This document shows, in pieces, positions 1-10,283 of a stretch of 64,000 nt of DNA; positions within the stretch are counted from its first letter, which is position 1, and each line of letters starts with the position of its first letter. The DNA comes from Shewanella sp. NFH-SH190041 (GTDB lineage: Bacteria > Pseudomonadota > Gammaproteobacteria > Enterobacterales > Shewanellaceae): the NCBI RefSeq assembly GCF_024363255.1, contig NZ_AP026070.1, positions 3,906,001 to 3,970,000 of the forward strand, given 5' to 3'. The notes below the pieces were generated by a model. The model did not search any database. It saw nothing but the letters and a program-made list of their open reading frames with translations, and was not told where the DNA came from. The translations under genes were made by a program, and so were the position numbers.

Positions 1-558
1 GGTCACCAGCCCCAATGATTTTGCCTGCTCGGCGGTCACCACATCGGCAGTCATTGTCAGTGCCAATACCTGATCTCTGGGCATAATCGTGCGCAACATC
101 GCCAACCCACCCATATCTGGCATCAACCCCCATTTGGCTTCCATTATCGATAAACGAGCATCAGGTGCAGCAAAGCGCATATCCGCCCCCAACGCGATCT
201 GCATCCCACCACCGAAACAACAGCCTTCGATTACAGCAATAACTGGGATGGGGATCTGCTGCCAGCCCATGACCACCCGCTGCGCCAGATTGGTATTGCC
301 CGGCAGCCATTTAAATAACAACCCTAAAGCCTGCCACCGGCTGCGCATCACACTGCGGATATCTAACCCAGCACTGAAGTTTCCCCCTTGCCCCGAAATC
401 ATTACGACACGCAGCGATTTATCCCGCAAAATAATCTTCTGCACCTGTTCAAGCTCTTTAAACAAGATATAATTCAGCGCATTCAACTTCTCCGGCCGGT
501 TCAACGTCACCAGTGCGATGCCGTTTTGGATTTCATACTGCAGATATTGCCATTTCAT
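1..558 (-). CDS. Enoyl-CoA hydratase/isomerase (crotonase) family protein, 3' end outside window
   Basis: The minus strand reads open from an ATG at 558 to the window edge, giving the first 186 residues. A Shine-Dalgarno-like AAGGAT lies about 8 bases before the start. The protein opens MKWQYLQYEIQNGIALVTLN, the usual crotonase beginning. It then shows the first oxyanion-hole segment (FSAGLDI, about residues 70-76) and the second (EGCCFGGGMQIALGAD, about 115-130). Crotonases hydrate or isomerise acyl-CoA thioesters, typically in fatty-acid or amino-acid breakdown. Substrate cannot be told from sequence. The gene diverges from the receiver-CheC gene across a 281-base gap. The missing C-terminus leaves the exact subfamily open. 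Confidence 0.88.
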   Translation of the reverse strand, partial: MKWQYLQYEIQNGIALVTLNRPEKLNALNYILFKELEQVQKIILRDKSLRVVMISGQGGNFSAGLDIRSVMRSRWQALGLLFKWLPGNTNLAQRVVMGWQQIPIPVIAVIEGCCFGGGMQIALGADMRFAAPDARLSIMEAKWGLMPDMGGLAMLRTIMPRDQVLALTMTADVVTAEQAKSLGLVT

Positions 559-839
559 GAGTCACATCCTTTTTTCGGTAATACCGCTATCCGTCCATAT
601 AAATTGGTTAGAACTCTCCACTTTCAGCGCTAGGTTAATACGCACAGCAGCATCGAGCTGCTACAGAACACTGTTCAATAACTCTCCATCAAACACAAGC
701 GAATGGATAAAAAACGTTCAGCAATCACTGCTATCCAGAGGATACAAAAACAATTCTCCTCTCAGGCACAACACATATTTCAATTCACAAACCTCAGCCT
801 GTTACTCACAGCTGATGATATGGGAACCGCCAAATAAAA

Positions 840-1844
840 ATGGACACAGTCACAACTCAAGTACTTATTTGTGATGACTCAGCTCTCGCCAGAAAACAGA
901 TGGCGCGGGCATTACCGAAAGAGTGGAAAACCAATGTCACCTTTGCCACCAATGGTGCTGAAGGATTGGAGGCCATACGCCAAGGCAAGGGAGAGGTCGT
1001 CTTTCTCGATTTGAATATGCCGGTAATGGATGGCTATGAAGTGCTGGAACAAATACAACAGCATGATCTGCCTGCTATGGTGATTGTGGTCTCCAGTGAT
1101 ATCCAGCTCAAAGCACACCAAAAAGTCAAAGCCCTCGGTGCCATTGATTTTATTCAAAAGCCATTTAGCCCAGATACAGTGCGGATGCTGCTATTGGAAT
1201 ACGGCCTAATGACGCCATCAGCGTCTGCCCAGCCGGTAGCAGAGACACCTATGCTCAAGGTCAATCTGCGTGATGCCTGTCAGGAAATTGCCAATATCGC
1301 CATGGGGCGGGCGGCCGAACTACTGGCCAAGCTATTGGATGTTTTTGTGCTATTGCCAGTACCGAATGTCAATGTACTGGAAACCAGTGAACTGATCATG
1401 ATGCTCAAATCTGTCGAGCAACATCAGTCATCGGCCCTGTGCCAAGGGTTTATCAGTGCCGGCGTGGCTGGAGAAGCGCTGTTGATGTTCCATGACGGCA
1501 GTTATGACGATATGGCCAAATTAATGGGGCTATCCAATCCCAAGGATCCGGATACTGAAATTGAAGTGCTGATGGATACCGGTAATGTGCTGATCAGCGC
1601 CTTTCTGAATGGGGTATTTGAACAACTGGATATGGATTTCAGTCAGGCACACCCTGTCGTGCTGGGCAGCCAGTGCAATATTGCTGATCTGTTGCAAGAT
1701 AAAAGTGATAGCTGGCAGCGCACCCTGGCGATGGAAATCAATTACCGTATTGAGGATTACCATATCCAGTGCGATCTCCTACTGCTGTTTACTGAAGATT
1801 CGATTCCCACTTTAACCGATAAGCTCAGCTATCTGCTGGACTGA
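840..1844 (+). CDS. Response-regulator receiver fused to a CheC-type phosphatase domain
   Basis: The 334-residue protein starts with a CheY-like receiver: acidic pair D12-D13, predicted phosphoacceptor D57 (LDLNMPVMDG) and conserved lysine K107 (QKPF). From about residue 140 it carries a CheC/FliY/CheX-type domain with two copies of the phosphatase motif: E149-N152 followed 23 residues later by proline, and D246-N249 with proline at the same spacing. CheC proteins remove phosphate from CheY-P, so this may be a phosphorylation-gated phosphatase. That role is inferred. The PAS-GGDEF gene starts 20 bases after the stop and is probably co-transcribed. No strong ribosome binding site precedes the ATG at 840. 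Confidence 0.85.
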   Translation: MDTVTTQVLICDDSALARKQMARALPKEWKTNVTFATNGAEGLEAIRQGKGEVVFLDLNMPVMDGYEVLEQIQQHDLPAMVIVVSSDIQLKAHQKVKALGAIDFIQKPFSPDTVRMLLLEYGLMTPSASAQPVAETPMLKVNLRDACQEIANIAMGRAAELLAKLLDVFVLLPVPNVNVLETSELIMMLKSVEQHQSSALCQGFISAGVAGEALLMFHDGSYDDMAKLMGLSNPKDPDTEIEVLMDTGNVLISAFLNGVFEQLDMDFSQAHPVVLGSQCNIADLLQDKSDSWQRTLAMEINYRIEDYHIQCDLLLLFTEDSIPTLTDKLSYLLD

Positions 1845-1863
1845 TCCGCACGGATTTATCTCT

Positions 1864-2832
1864 ATGTCACATGATGCAAGTGCAATGAACGAACTCCACT
1901 GGCTTATCGATATGGTGCAGACCATTGAAGTGGGCTTGGTGGTGCTAGACCGTAATTATGATATCCAACTGTGGAACAGCTTTATGGAAAGCCACAGTGG
2001 TATTTCCCCTAATCAGCTACGTGGCCAAAACCTGTTTGAGTTTTTCCCCGATCTGCCAAAAGACTGGCTAACTAAAAAAATGGAGATGGTGTTTACCTTA
2101 AAAAACCGGGCCTTTATCAGCTGGGAACAGCGGCCATACGTTTTTAAGTTTAAAAACTACCGTCCGATTACTGGCCGGGCCGATGTGATGTACCAAAATA
2201 TCACGCTGCAACCACTCACCTCACTGACCGGTGAAGTCACCCATATCAGCATGTTGATTTATGATGTCAGTGATGTGGCAGTCAATAAACTGCATCTGAA
2301 AGGTGCCAATGAGCAGCTAGAACAGCTAAGTCAAACCGACAGCATGACCCAACTGTATAACCGCCGCTATTGGCAAGATGCCCTAAGCCGGGAATTTGAG
2401 CGTTATAGCCGTTACCAAGAGACCGCGAGTCTGGTGATGATCGATATCGACTTTTTAAAAAACATCAATGATATCCACGGTCATCAGGCCGGAGATAAAG
2501 TTATCCTGCACATTTCCCAGCTACTTCGTACCTCTTTGCGGAAAACCGATTTTGCCGGTCGTTATGGCGGAGAAGAGTTTGGCATAGTGCTACCCAACAC
2601 CAGCGCTGAAAATGCCACGGTGTTTGCAGAGCGACTACAACAGGCTATTGCTGCTAACCCGGTCTCATTTCAGGATACTCAACTTAACATCACAGTTAGC
2701 CTCGGGATTTGCGCCCTGGATGACAGCATTGCGCACAGCTCAGATTGGATTCGGCGGGCGGTTCTGGCGCTATATCAAGCCAAAGATGCTGGGCGCAACT
2801 GCTATAAGATATATCAGTCAGCTCAGTTCTAA
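1864..2832 (+). CDS. PAS domain diguanylate cyclase (GGDEF)
   Basis: The 322-residue soluble protein has no membrane segment. A PAS-like sensor occupies about residues 10-130 (VVLDRNYDIQLWNSFME), followed by a short helical linker and a GGDEF domain from about 150. The catalytic loop reads GGEEF at about 235-239. An inhibitory I-site RKTD lies five residues before it, so the enzyme should make cyclic di-GMP from GTP and be feedback inhibited. Gene spacing indicates an operon with the upstream receiver-CheC protein. The PAS ligand is unknown. Confidence 0.9.
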   Translation: MSHDASAMNELHWLIDMVQTIEVGLVVLDRNYDIQLWNSFMESHSGISPNQLRGQNLFEFFPDLPKDWLTKKMEMVFTLKNRAFISWEQRPYVFKFKNYRPITGRADVMYQNITLQPLTSLTGEVTHISMLIYDVSDVAVNKLHLKGANEQLEQLSQTDSMTQLYNRRYWQDALSREFERYSRYQETASLVMIDIDFLKNINDIHGHQAGDKVILHISQLLRTSLRKTDFAGRYGGEEFGIVLPNTSAENATVFAERLQQAIAANPVSFQDTQLNITVSLGICALDDSIAHSSDWIRRAVLALYQAKDAGRNCYKIYQSAQF

Positions 2833-2982
2833 GCCTCTCTACGCCACACAATATATGCTCTGCCAGGCAATCTATTTACGCTCAGGTTGCCAAGGCAGTG
2901 TGCCCACAGCCTAAAATAAACAGCGACGCAGCTGATGTCGCGTTTATAAAGCCGTAAAATTTCGCCAAATGGCATGGTATTG

Positions 2983-3201
2983 ATGAGCCAAACTTCAACT
3001 TGTAATGAGTGCGGCAGCACTTATCTCCAGCATTCATCATCGATGACAAATCTGTGTCCAGAGTGTGCACATGTTCTTTATGGATATGAAAACTGCCTAC
3101 ACCAATTTTCAATGGGGAGATGTATTCAGTGTCAATGGGACGGCTCAACGACAGCCTATATCGAGAGTATAAAAAACAACACAGCCCCCCAATTTAAATA
3201 G
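2983..3201 (+). CDS. Small cysteine-rich protein with paired zinc-ribbon motifs
   Basis: This 72-residue protein starts at the ATG at 2983; an in-frame ATG at 2974 would add three residues. CxxC pairs occur at residues 7/10, 25/28 (CPECAH) and 47/50 (CIQC), with C38 and H40 between them, enough ligands for two zinc sites. No signal peptide or membrane segment is visible. I do not recognise the family, and the function could be nucleic-acid binding or an adaptor role. A clear intrinsic terminator follows directly, which supports a real transcription unit. Coding is likely but not certain because the protein is short. Confidence 0.6.
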   Translation: MSQTSTCNECGSTYLQHSSSMTNLCPECAHVLYGYENCLHQFSMGRCIQCQWDGSTTAYIESIKNNTAPQFK

Positions 3202-3210
3202 CTGCCTATA

Positions 3211-3240
3211 AAAAAACCCAGTGAAAACACTGGGCTTTTA
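3211..3240. terminator. Bidirectional intrinsic terminator between the zinc-ribbon gene and ssb
   Basis: A perfect CCCAGTG/CACTGGG stem (3217-3223 and 3228-3234) with an AAAA loop has an A-run on its left and a T-rich stretch on its right. It can end transcription from both convergent genes. Confidence 0.85.
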
Positions 3241-3280
3241 TTCAAACTATCTCAATTGATACTTTAGGATTTACCGTTCG

Positions 3281-3931
3281 TTAGAATGGGATATCGTCAT
3301 CCCAACCATCGTCCAAATCCGGGGTATAGTTTTGTTGTGCAGGCTGTTGTTGCTGCTGAGGCTGAGGCGCTGGACGCTGAGCTGGTGCTTGCGCTGCCGG
3401 TGCAGACTGCTGCTGATAACCAGAAGATTGCTGCGCAGGTGCTTGTTGCTGCTGACGCGGCGCATACCCGGCCTGCTGCTGACCATAACCACCTTGAGCT
3501 GGCTGATACTGCTGTTGCTGATTGCCACTATGCTGGTTCTGTTGCTGACCGTAACCACCTTGGCTTTGACCGCCCTGAGTCTGGCTACGACCACCCAGCA
3601 TTTGCATGCTGCCGCCCTGATCTACCACGATTTCAGTGGTGTATCTGTCTTGACCGCTCTGATCTTTCCACTTACGGGTCTGAAGGCGGCCTTCAAAGTA
3701 CACCTGAGAGCCTTTACGCAGATACTCACCGACGATTTCAGCCAGCTTGCCAAATACCACCACACGGTGCCATTCAGTACGCTCTTGCTGTTGACCCTGC
3801 TGATCTTTCCAGGTTTCACTGGTAGCCACGGTGACGTTCGCCACAGCATTGCCGTTCGGCATATAGCGAACCTCGGGATCCTGTCCCAAATTACCTACCA
3901 GAATCACTTTGTTCACACCACGACTGGCCAT
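3281..3931 (-). CDS. ssb: Single-stranded DNA-binding protein
   Basis: SSB coats single-stranded DNA in replication, recombination and repair. The N-terminal OB fold is typical ([33 protein letters not shown]), and the protein ends in the acidic partner-binding tip DDDIPF. The ATG at 3931 is preferred over an in-frame ATG at 3937 because AGGAG sits six bases before 3931 and abuts 3937. At 216 residues the protein is longer than the about 178-residue E. coli SSB. The extra length is a Gln/Gly/Pro/Ala-rich linker from about residue 115, coded by repetitive CAG/CAA triplets. The gene shares orientation with the MFS gene behind it. Confidence 0.97.
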   Translation of the reverse strand: MASRGVNKVILVGNLGQDPEVRYMPNGNAVANVTVATSETWKDQQGQQQERTEWHRVVVFGKLAEIVGEYLRKGSQVYFEGRLQTRKWKDQSGQDRYTTEIVVDQGGSMQMLGGRSQTQGGQSQGGYGQQQNQHSGNQQQQYQPAQGGYGQQQAGYAPRQQQQAPAQQSSGYQQQSAPAAQAPAQRPAPQPQQQQQPAQQNYTPDLDDGWDDDIPF

Positions 3932-3966
3932 TAACATCTCCTGCGAATCATCACGAAAAAATCGGT

Positions 3967-5334
3967 TTAATTGACAGAGCCTAACACAGCTCGGGCCTGT
4001 CTCAAATCGAAATGCTCATCGACTTTCAAGTATGCAACTTTTTCCTCAAGCACCACAATAGCTTCAGCAACACCCTCCAGTTGAGACAACTGGGCAGCCA
4101 TCTCTCCGGCTTCGGCTTTTCCGGCCACATTGGCGCTCAGGGTATAGCTTTTGAGCATCACAGGATTCTGCATACCAAAGCTGAGCAACAGCCATAACAG
4201 TACTAATCCCATACCTACGGTAAATACTCCGCTGGCCCCGAGCAACTCATAGGCGCCACCACCGAGCAAACCGCCACAAAAAGCCCCTAAGAACTGGCTG
4301 GTTGAATAAACCCCCATCGCAGTGCCTTTCTCTCCGACCGGGCAGAATTTGGCGATCAGGCTTGGCAAAGAAGCCTCAAGATAGTTAAAGCCAGTAAAAA
4401 ACAGCACAACCGCAATACTCAGCCCCACCAAAGATTGACTGAATAATGCCATTAATCCCAACGCGAGTAACAAAATCAGCAAAGCCAGCTGGAACATGCC
4501 TTTGGCATTTTTCCGTTTCACCCCAATGATGATCAAAGGCACCATCAAAATAAACGCCGCAACAAAAGCGGGAAAATACAGTAACCAATGCTGCTCTTTA
4601 GCCAATCCGGCAGAAACCAAATCCAGTGGCAGCGCCACAAACACGGCCGTCAAAACCAAATGTAAAATAAAAATACCGGCATCCAAACGGATAAGCTGGG
4701 GATGCTTAAGCATTTGCATAATTCTGGCCGGCGCTGCCAGCGTATCCCCCTTAGGCGCATGCCCAACGGGACTGGGAACCACAAACTGAATAATGGCCAT
4801 ACCGCATAATGCTAAAACCGCCGTCAACGCAAACAAGCCTGACAGCCCCAGGTGTTGTGCCACAATCGGCCCGACCAGCAGTGATAGCGCAAAGGACAGC
4901 CCGATACACATACCGATAATGGCCATCACTTTAGTGCGCTGTTCATCCCGGCTTAAATCTGCGGCCATGGCTAGTACTGCGGCAGCAATAGCCCCCATGC
5001 CCTGCAGCGCCCTGCCCAGCACGACGCCATAAATGCTGTCGGCCATCGCTGCCACCACAGAGCCGATAGCAAATAGCAGTAAGCCGCCCAAAATCACCGG
5101 CTTGCGGCCGATACGGTCGGACAATATGCCCATGGGAATTTGTAACATTGCCTGGGTCAGGCCATATGCGCCAATGGCAATACCAACCCAGAGGGGGGAA
5201 AACCCTTGAAGATGCTGACCATACAGGGCAAACACCGGCATGATCATAAACAGGCCCATCATGCGCAGGCCAAACACACCAGCCAGGGAAAAAGCGACTT
5301 TTTTCTCTGTACTGGACAGACCGCTTGCAGCCAT
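3967..5334 (-). CDS. yajR: MFS transporter with C-terminal YAM-like domain (YajR type)
   Basis: A 455-residue protein with about twelve membrane helices and the MFS signature in the first cytoplasmic loop ([13 protein letters not shown], about residues 70-82). The N-terminal half resembles E. coli YajR closely in motif order ([42 protein letters not shown]). After the last helix, residues about 385-455 form a small ferredoxin-like domain ([20 protein letters not shown]), matching the YAM domain of YajR. YajR is a proposed drug/proton antiporter of unclear substrate. The gene lies between ssb and uvrA, which in E. coli are direct divergent neighbours. It is divergent from uvrA across 272 bases. 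Confidence 0.88.
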   Translation of the reverse strand: MAASGLSSTEKKVAFSLAGVFGLRMMGLFMIMPVFALYGQHLQGFSPLWVGIAIGAYGLTQAMLQIPMGILSDRIGRKPVILGGLLLFAIGSVVAAMADSIYGVVLGRALQGMGAIAAAVLAMAADLSRDEQRTKVMAIIGMCIGLSFALSLLVGPIVAQHLGLSGLFALTAVLALCGMAIIQFVVPSPVGHAPKGDTLAAPARIMQMLKHPQLIRLDAGIFILHLVLTAVFVALPLDLVSAGLAKEQHWLLYFPAFVAAFILMVPLIIIGVKRKNAKGMFQLALLILLLALGLMALFSQSLVGLSIAVVLFFTGFNYLEASLPSLIAKFCPVGEKGTAMGVYSTSQFLGAFCGGLLGGGAYELLGASGVFTVGMGLVLLWLLLSFGMQNPVMLKSYTLSANVAGKAEAGEMAAQLSQLEGVAEAIVVLEEKVAYLKVDEHFDLRQARAVLGSVN

Positions 5335-5606
5335 TCAGTTCGTCTCGCTGTTAAATTTCAGGGGGCGGATATTAACATATCGCCGAAGTTATACCCAAAG
5401 TGACGTCCGGATTACACCGGGTTCATCAGTGGAAGCAGGGGGTGACAGGGAAGATTATCGATATACACCACAGACAGGCAACAGCGGAAAAAGTTCCTTA
5501 AAACAGAATGAGGCAATCTGTGTTTTCCCCGGATAGCCCCCTAAACTCCATCCCGGAACTGTGCGATACTTATGCTCTTTTTCTGTAGCAGGACCTTGAG
5601 CGATAG

Positions 5607-8465
5607 ATGGATAAGATTGAAGTCAGGGGTGCCCGCACCCACAATCTCAAAAATATCAACCTGACAATTCCCCGGGACAAGTTGATTGTAATCACCGGAC
5701 TGTCCGGCTCAGGCAAGTCATCGCTGGCCTTTGACACCTTGTATGCAGAAGGCCAGCGGCGCTATGTTGAATCTCTGTCTGCCTACGCCCGCCAATTTCT
5801 CAGCCTGATGGAAAAGCCAGACGTAGACCATATCGAAGGGCTAAGTCCCGCTATCTCTATCGAGCAAAAATCCACGTCTCACAATCCGCGTTCCACCGTC
5901 GGTACCATCACAGAAATTTATGACTATCTGCGACTGCTGTTTGCCCGAGTTGGGGAGCCACGCTGTCCGGTACATGGTCAAGCATTAGCGGCTCAGACCG
6001 TCAGCCAGATGGTGGATAAAGTCTTGGAGATGGAACCTGGCAGCCGCCAGATGCTGTTAGCCCCTGTGGTTAAAGGCCGCAAAGGTGAACATGTCAAACT
6101 GTTAGAAAGTCTGGCTGCACAAGGCTATATCCGTGCCCGGATTGATGGCGAAGTTTGCGATCTGACTGATCCGCCAGCGCTGGATCTGCATGTGAAACAC
6201 ACCATTGACGTGGTGGTTGACCGTTTTAAAGTCAAAGACGATATGCAGCAACGGCTGGCAGAATCATTTGAAACTGCTCTGGAACTGTCCGGCGGTCTGG
6301 CTATCATTGCGCCGATGGACAGCGCGCCCAAAGACGACGCCTCGAATAAAGGCAATGGCGAAGAACTGATCTTTTCCGCTAACTTTGCCTGCCCCCATTG
6401 TGGCTACTCCATGGCCGAGCTGGAGCCGCGAATTTTCTCTTTCAACAATCCAGCGGGTGCCTGTCCCACCTGTGATGGGTTAGGGATGCAAACCTTTTTC
6501 GACCCAGAGCGAGTGATCACCAGTGATGAACTATCACTGGCCGGTGGCGCCATTCGCGGCTGGGACAGACGCAACTTTTATTATTTTCAGATGCTGACCT
6601 CATTGGGTGAGCATTTCGGTTTTGATGTAGAAACGCCATTCCAAGCACTGCCAGCACGTATCCAAAAAATCGTGCTGTACGGCTCAGGCAAAGAAAGCAT
6701 CGCCTTTAAATATATGAATGACCGAGGCGATGTGGTGGTGCGTAACCACCCTTTTGAAGGCATTTTGAATAATATGGATCGCCGCTACCGGGAAACGGAA
6801 TCTAATTCGGTACGGGATGAACTGGCTAAATATATTTCCACCCAGCCGTGTCAAAGCTGTGGTGGTTCCCGGCTAAAGGAAGAAGCCCGTAACGTTTTTA
6901 TTGCCGATCTCAATCTGCCAACCCTGACCCAGTGGTCCATTGGTGAAGCACTGGATTATTTTGACCAGCTGAATTTCAGCGGCCAAAAAGCGCAAATTGC
7001 GGAAAAAATTCTGAAAGAAGTTCGCGACCGGCTCGGCTTTTTAGTCAATGTTGGTCTCAATTACCTCAGTCTATCCCGCAGTGCTGAAACCCTGTCCGGT
7101 GGTGAAGCCCAGCGGATCCGATTGGCCAGTCAAATAGGCGCGGGCTTAGTCGGGGTAATGTATGTACTGGATGAACCCTCTATCGGTCTGCATCAACGGG
7201 ATAATGAGCGGCTGCTCAACACCCTGAAGCACTTAAGGGATCTGGGCAATACCGTGATTGTGGTAGAGCATGATGAAGATGCTATCCGCATGGCGGATCA
7301 TATTATTGATATCGGCCCCGGCGCTGGAGTGCATGGTGGCGAAGTGATCTGTGATGGGACGCTGGCGCAGATCATCGACTGCCCTGAGTCTGTGACCGGC
7401 CAGTATCTCAGCGGCGAAAAACGCATTACCATTGCCGGTGAGCGCACCCCTTATGATCCCAATCAAGTTATTGAGCTAATTGGCGCGAAAGGTAATAACT
7501 TAAAAAATGTCGATCTCACCATTCCTGTGGGACTATTAACCTGTGTGACCGGGGTCTCCGGCTCAGGGAAATCCACACTGATTAATGACACCTTCTTTAA
7601 GATTGCCCATCGCATGCTCAATAAAGCCACTGTGGATGAACCGGCACCTTACGACAAGATTATCGGGATGGAACAGTGCGATAAAGTGGTGGATATCGAC
7701 CAGAGCCCCATTGGCCGTACCCCACGTTCTAACCCGGCCACCTATACCGGCATTTTTACCCCCATCCGCGAGCTGTTTTCTGCCACCCAAGAATCCCGCA
7801 GCCGGGGTTATAAACCGGGACGTTTCTCCTTTAATGTCAAAGGCGGTCGCTGTGAGGCCTGCCAAGGTGATGGACTTATCAAAGTAGAAATGCACTTTCT
7901 GCCGGATGTGTATGTGCCTTGTGATGCCTGTAAAGGCAAACGCTATAACCGGGAGACCCTAGAAGTAAAATACAAGGGCAAAAATATCCACGAAGTGCTG
8001 CAAATGACCGTCGAAGAAGCGCGCAGCTTTTTTGATGCGGTACCGGCCATTGCCCGTAAACTGCAAACTCTGATGGATGTCGGCCTGTCTTATATCCGAC
8101 TGGGGCAAAGTGCCACCACGTTATCAGGGGGTGAGGCGCAACGGGTAAAACTGGCCAAGGAGTTGTCCAAGCGGGATACCGGCAAGACCCTGTATATTCT
8201 GGATGAACCCACCACAGGGCTGCATTTTGCTGATATTCAGATGCTGCTGGATGTACTGCATCGCCTGAAAGGTCAGGGAAATACCCTTGTAGTGATTGAG
8301 CATAATCTGGATGTGATAAAAACTGCAGACTGGATTGTGGATCTGGGGCCTGAAGGCGGCGCTGGCGGCGGCACGATATTAGTCACTGGCACCCCGGAGC
8401 AGGTGGCTCAGTCCCCCAACTCACATACCGCCCGCTTCCTCAAGCCATTGCTGGAAAACATGTAA
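5607..8465 (+). CDS. uvrA: Excinuclease ABC subunit A
   Basis: UvrA is the damage-recognition ATPase of nucleotide excision repair. The 952 residues hold two ABC cassettes: Walker [11 protein letters not shown] near residue 31 and [10 protein letters not shown] near 650, and signature LSGGEAQR near 495 and again near 840. The zinc-binding pairs CPHC and CPTC (from about 262) and CEAC/CDAC (about 750-775) are present. Length and motif order are normal. I saw no LexA-type box (CTG-N10-CAG) in the 272-base divergent region, although uvrA is SOS-induced in E. coli. Confidence 0.98.
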   Translation: MDKIEVRGARTHNLKNINLTIPRDKLIVITGLSGSGKSSLAFDTLYAEGQRRYVESLSAYARQFLSLMEKPDVDHIEGLSPAISIEQKSTSHNPRSTVGTITEIYDYLRLLFARVGEPRCPVHGQALAAQTVSQMVDKVLEMEPGSRQMLLAPVVKGRKGEHVKLLESLAAQGYIRARIDGEVCDLTDPPALDLHVKHTIDVVVDRFKVKDDMQQRLAESFETALELSGGLAIIAPMDSAPKDDASNKGNGEELIFSANFACPHCGYSMAELEPRIFSFNNPAGACPTCDGLGMQTFFDPERVITSDELSLAGGAIRGWDRRNFYYFQMLTSLGEHFGFDVETPFQALPARIQKIVLYGSGKESIAFKYMNDRGDVVVRNHPFEGILNNMDRRYRETESNSVRDELAKYISTQPCQSCGGSRLKEEARNVFIADLNLPTLTQWSIGEALDYFDQLNFSGQKAQIAEKILKEVRDRLGFLVNVGLNYLSLSRSAETLSGGEAQRIRLASQIGAGLVGVMYVLDEPSIGLHQRDNERLLNTLKHLRDLGNTVIVVEHDEDAIRMADHIIDIGPGAGVHGGEVICDGTLAQIIDCPESVTGQYLSGEKRITIAGERTPYDPNQVIELIGAKGNNLKNVDLTIPVGLLTCVTGVSGSGKSTLINDTFFKIAHRMLNKATVDEPAPYDKIIGMEQCDKVVDIDQSPIGRTPRSNPATYTGIFTPIRELFSATQESRSRGYKPGRFSFNVKGGRCEACQGDGLIKVEMHFLPDVYVPCDACKGKRYNRETLEVKYKGKNIHEVLQMTVEEARSFFDAVPAIARKLQTLMDVGLSYIRLGQSATTLSGGEAQRVKLAKELSKRDTGKTLYILDEPTTGLHFADIQMLLDVLHRLKGQGNTLVVIEHNLDVIKTADWIVDLGPEGGAGGGTILVTGTPEQVAQSPNSHTARFLKPLLENM

Positions 8466-8490
8466 CCCCGCATCAACTTAGTTTATGTAT

Positions 8491-8522
8491 CAGCACACTG
8501 CACTCCCAGCTGCAGTGTGCTG
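8491..8522. other. Perfect 12-bp inverted repeat after uvrA
   Basis: CAGCACACTGCA (8491-8502) and its exact complement (8511-8522) flank an 8-base loop just after the uvrA stop. No U-run follows, so it is not a standard intrinsic terminator; it could protect the 3' end or help terminate with Rho. Confidence 0.6.
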
Positions 8523-8678
8523 ACTGCAGGCTCCCCCAACACTCCTCTCTCCCACTTTCAGTTAAATGCTTTTTTACAAATTCAACCCAACATATGTTCT
8601 ATTCGTGTAATGCATATGTTTTAATTTTTTTAATAAAGCACCAAGATCCGATTAATGCGACAGGGAGAGGACATTAAG

Positions 8679-10283
8679 ATGTTGGCCAAAAACAAAACCA
8701 TGCAATGGACTGGCGTATTGTTTAGTTTGGGATTATTAACGGCCTGTGGCGGCAGTGATGGCGATAGTCCAGCGGTTAGTGCTGGACCAAACTGGACGGC
8801 GGGGCAATATCAGCCTGCTGAAGACTTAATAAACTTCTGCGCTGCGCCGCGCAGTGGGACTGATCCATACACGAATCAGCCTTACCCGGATAAAAGCGGC
8901 TCCAGCCTATATGAAAAACTGTATCTGCGCTCATTCAGCCATGAAACCTATCTTTGGTATAACGAATTGCCGGATCCCAACCCGAATAGTTCACCCTCGG
9001 TCCAGGCCTATTTTGATCTGCTGACAACGTCAGCGACGACAGACAGTGGTGCCCGCAAAGACAGATTTCACTTTACCGTCAGTTACGATGACTATATGCA
9101 GGAATCCCAGTCTGGCACCATAGGTGGCTACGGTTTTAACTGGGCCTTTATCCAAACAACTCCGCCACGTAACCTTACCGTCAGCTACACAGAATCCAAT
9201 TCTCCAGCCGCCTTACAGCAGGTACAGCGGGGCGACCGACTACTTAAGGTCAATGGCATTGATGTCATCAGCAGTAATGATCAAACCGATATCGATCAGC
9301 TTAATACAGCGCTATTCTCTCCCGCGCTTGGCAGTAACCACAGATTTACCCTGCAACGCAGTGATGGCAGTGACTATGAGGTGACGCTAACTGCTGAACA
9401 GATCACTTTGTCCCCGGTACAACTGGCAAAAGTGATCCAACATGACAATAAAAAAGTCGGCTATGTGCAATTTAACCAATTTATCAGTATCGCCCAGGAT
9501 GGACTGATTGAGGCTTTCAATCTATTTGCCAATAACGGCATTGATGAACTGGTGTTGGACATGCGTTATAACGGCGGCGGACTGATTTATCAATCCGCCC
9601 AATTAGGCTTTATGGTGGCGGGCGCCAATAGCCGTAACCGGATATTTGAAACACTAAAACACAATGATAAACAGGAAAATCTCGACAGTAGCATCCAGTT
9701 TGAACCGCGAGTGATTGATTGGAGTCAGCCTGGCTTTACCGACACACAATTACCCAGTGCCCAATTAAACCGGGTCTATATTCTCACCACAGCCGGAACC
9801 GCTTCCGCCAGTGAATCCTTGATCAACGGACTGCGGGGTATTGATGTGGAGGTGATCCAAATTGGCAGTGCTACTCAAGGAAAGCCTTATGGCTTTATTC
9901 CTCAACCCAACTGCGGCAATGTTTATTTCACTATCCAGTTTAAAGGCGACAATGAAAAAGGCTTCGGTGATTTTGCCGATGGCTTTATTCCTACGCCGGC
10001 GGCAGACATAGTGGTGGATACCGGTCTCAACGCCCAAGTCCCGGGCTGCACTGTGGCAGATGACTTCAGCCAAGCATTGGGTCATCCCCAAGAAAGGCTA
10101 TTGGCAGCCGCACTACAGTATATGACTGACGGCACTTGCCCGGCGCCGCGCAGTCAAATGCAGCACAGCAGAAGCATCCCAACCTCAACTGGCCCGGCAC
10201 TGATGATGCCTTTTCATCCGCTGCGTCACGGCAGTATTTATAGCGAGCTAAACCACGCTGATACAAGCGGGAGTAGCCGATGA
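8679..10283 (+). CDS. S41-family (C-terminal processing protease-like) PDZ lipoprotein
   Basis: The start at 8679 is chosen because GAGAGGA lies seven bases upstream; an in-frame ATG at 8655 has no such site. The 534-residue product has a lipoprotein signal with lipobox LLTAC (Cys at residue 23). A PDZ-like segment at about 170-245 (LQQVQRGDRLLKVNGIDVIS) precedes an S41 peptidase domain with VLDMRYNGGG near 295 and the presumed nucleophile in GTASASESL near 377. Tail-specific proteases of this clan cleave C-termini in the envelope; the substrate here is unknown. The next gene overlaps by four bases. Confidence 0.9.
   Translation: MLAKNKTMQWTGVLFSLGLLTACGGSDGDSPAVSAGPNWTAGQYQPAEDLINFCAAPRSGTDPYTNQPYPDKSGSSLYEKLYLRSFSHETYLWYNELPDPNPNSSPSVQAYFDLLTTSATTDSGARKDRFHFTVSYDDYMQESQSGTIGGYGFNWAFIQTTPPRNLTVSYTESNSPAALQQVQRGDRLLKVNGIDVISSNDQTDIDQLNTALFSPALGSNHRFTLQRSDGSDYEVTLTAEQITLSPVQLAKVIQHDNKKVGYVQFNQFISIAQDGLIEAFNLFANNGIDELVLDMRYNGGGLIYQSAQLGFMVAGANSRNRIFETLKHNDKQENLDSSIQFEPRVIDWSQPGFTDTQLPSAQLNRVYILTTAGTASASESLINGLRGIDVEVIQIGSATQGKPYGFIPQPNCGNVYFTIQFKGDNEKGFGDFADGFIPTPAADIVVDTGLNAQVPGCTVADDFSQALGHPQERLLAAALQYMTDGTCPAPRSQMQHSRSIPTSTGPALMMPFHPLRHGSIYSELNHADTSGSSR

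Noticed and set aside
89..472. 127-codon plus-strand frame at the window start
   Set aside because: It is the antisense of the crotonase gene, whose minus-strand frame has family motifs and a ribosome binding site.
3271..3934. Long frames overlapping ssb in other phases
   Set aside because: They are leucine- or glutamine-rich shadows of the repetitive CAG/CTG linker of ssb.
5347..5361. CTG...CAG resembling a LexA box near the MFS start
   Set aside because: The inner spacing is eight bases, not ten, and the flanks do not fit.
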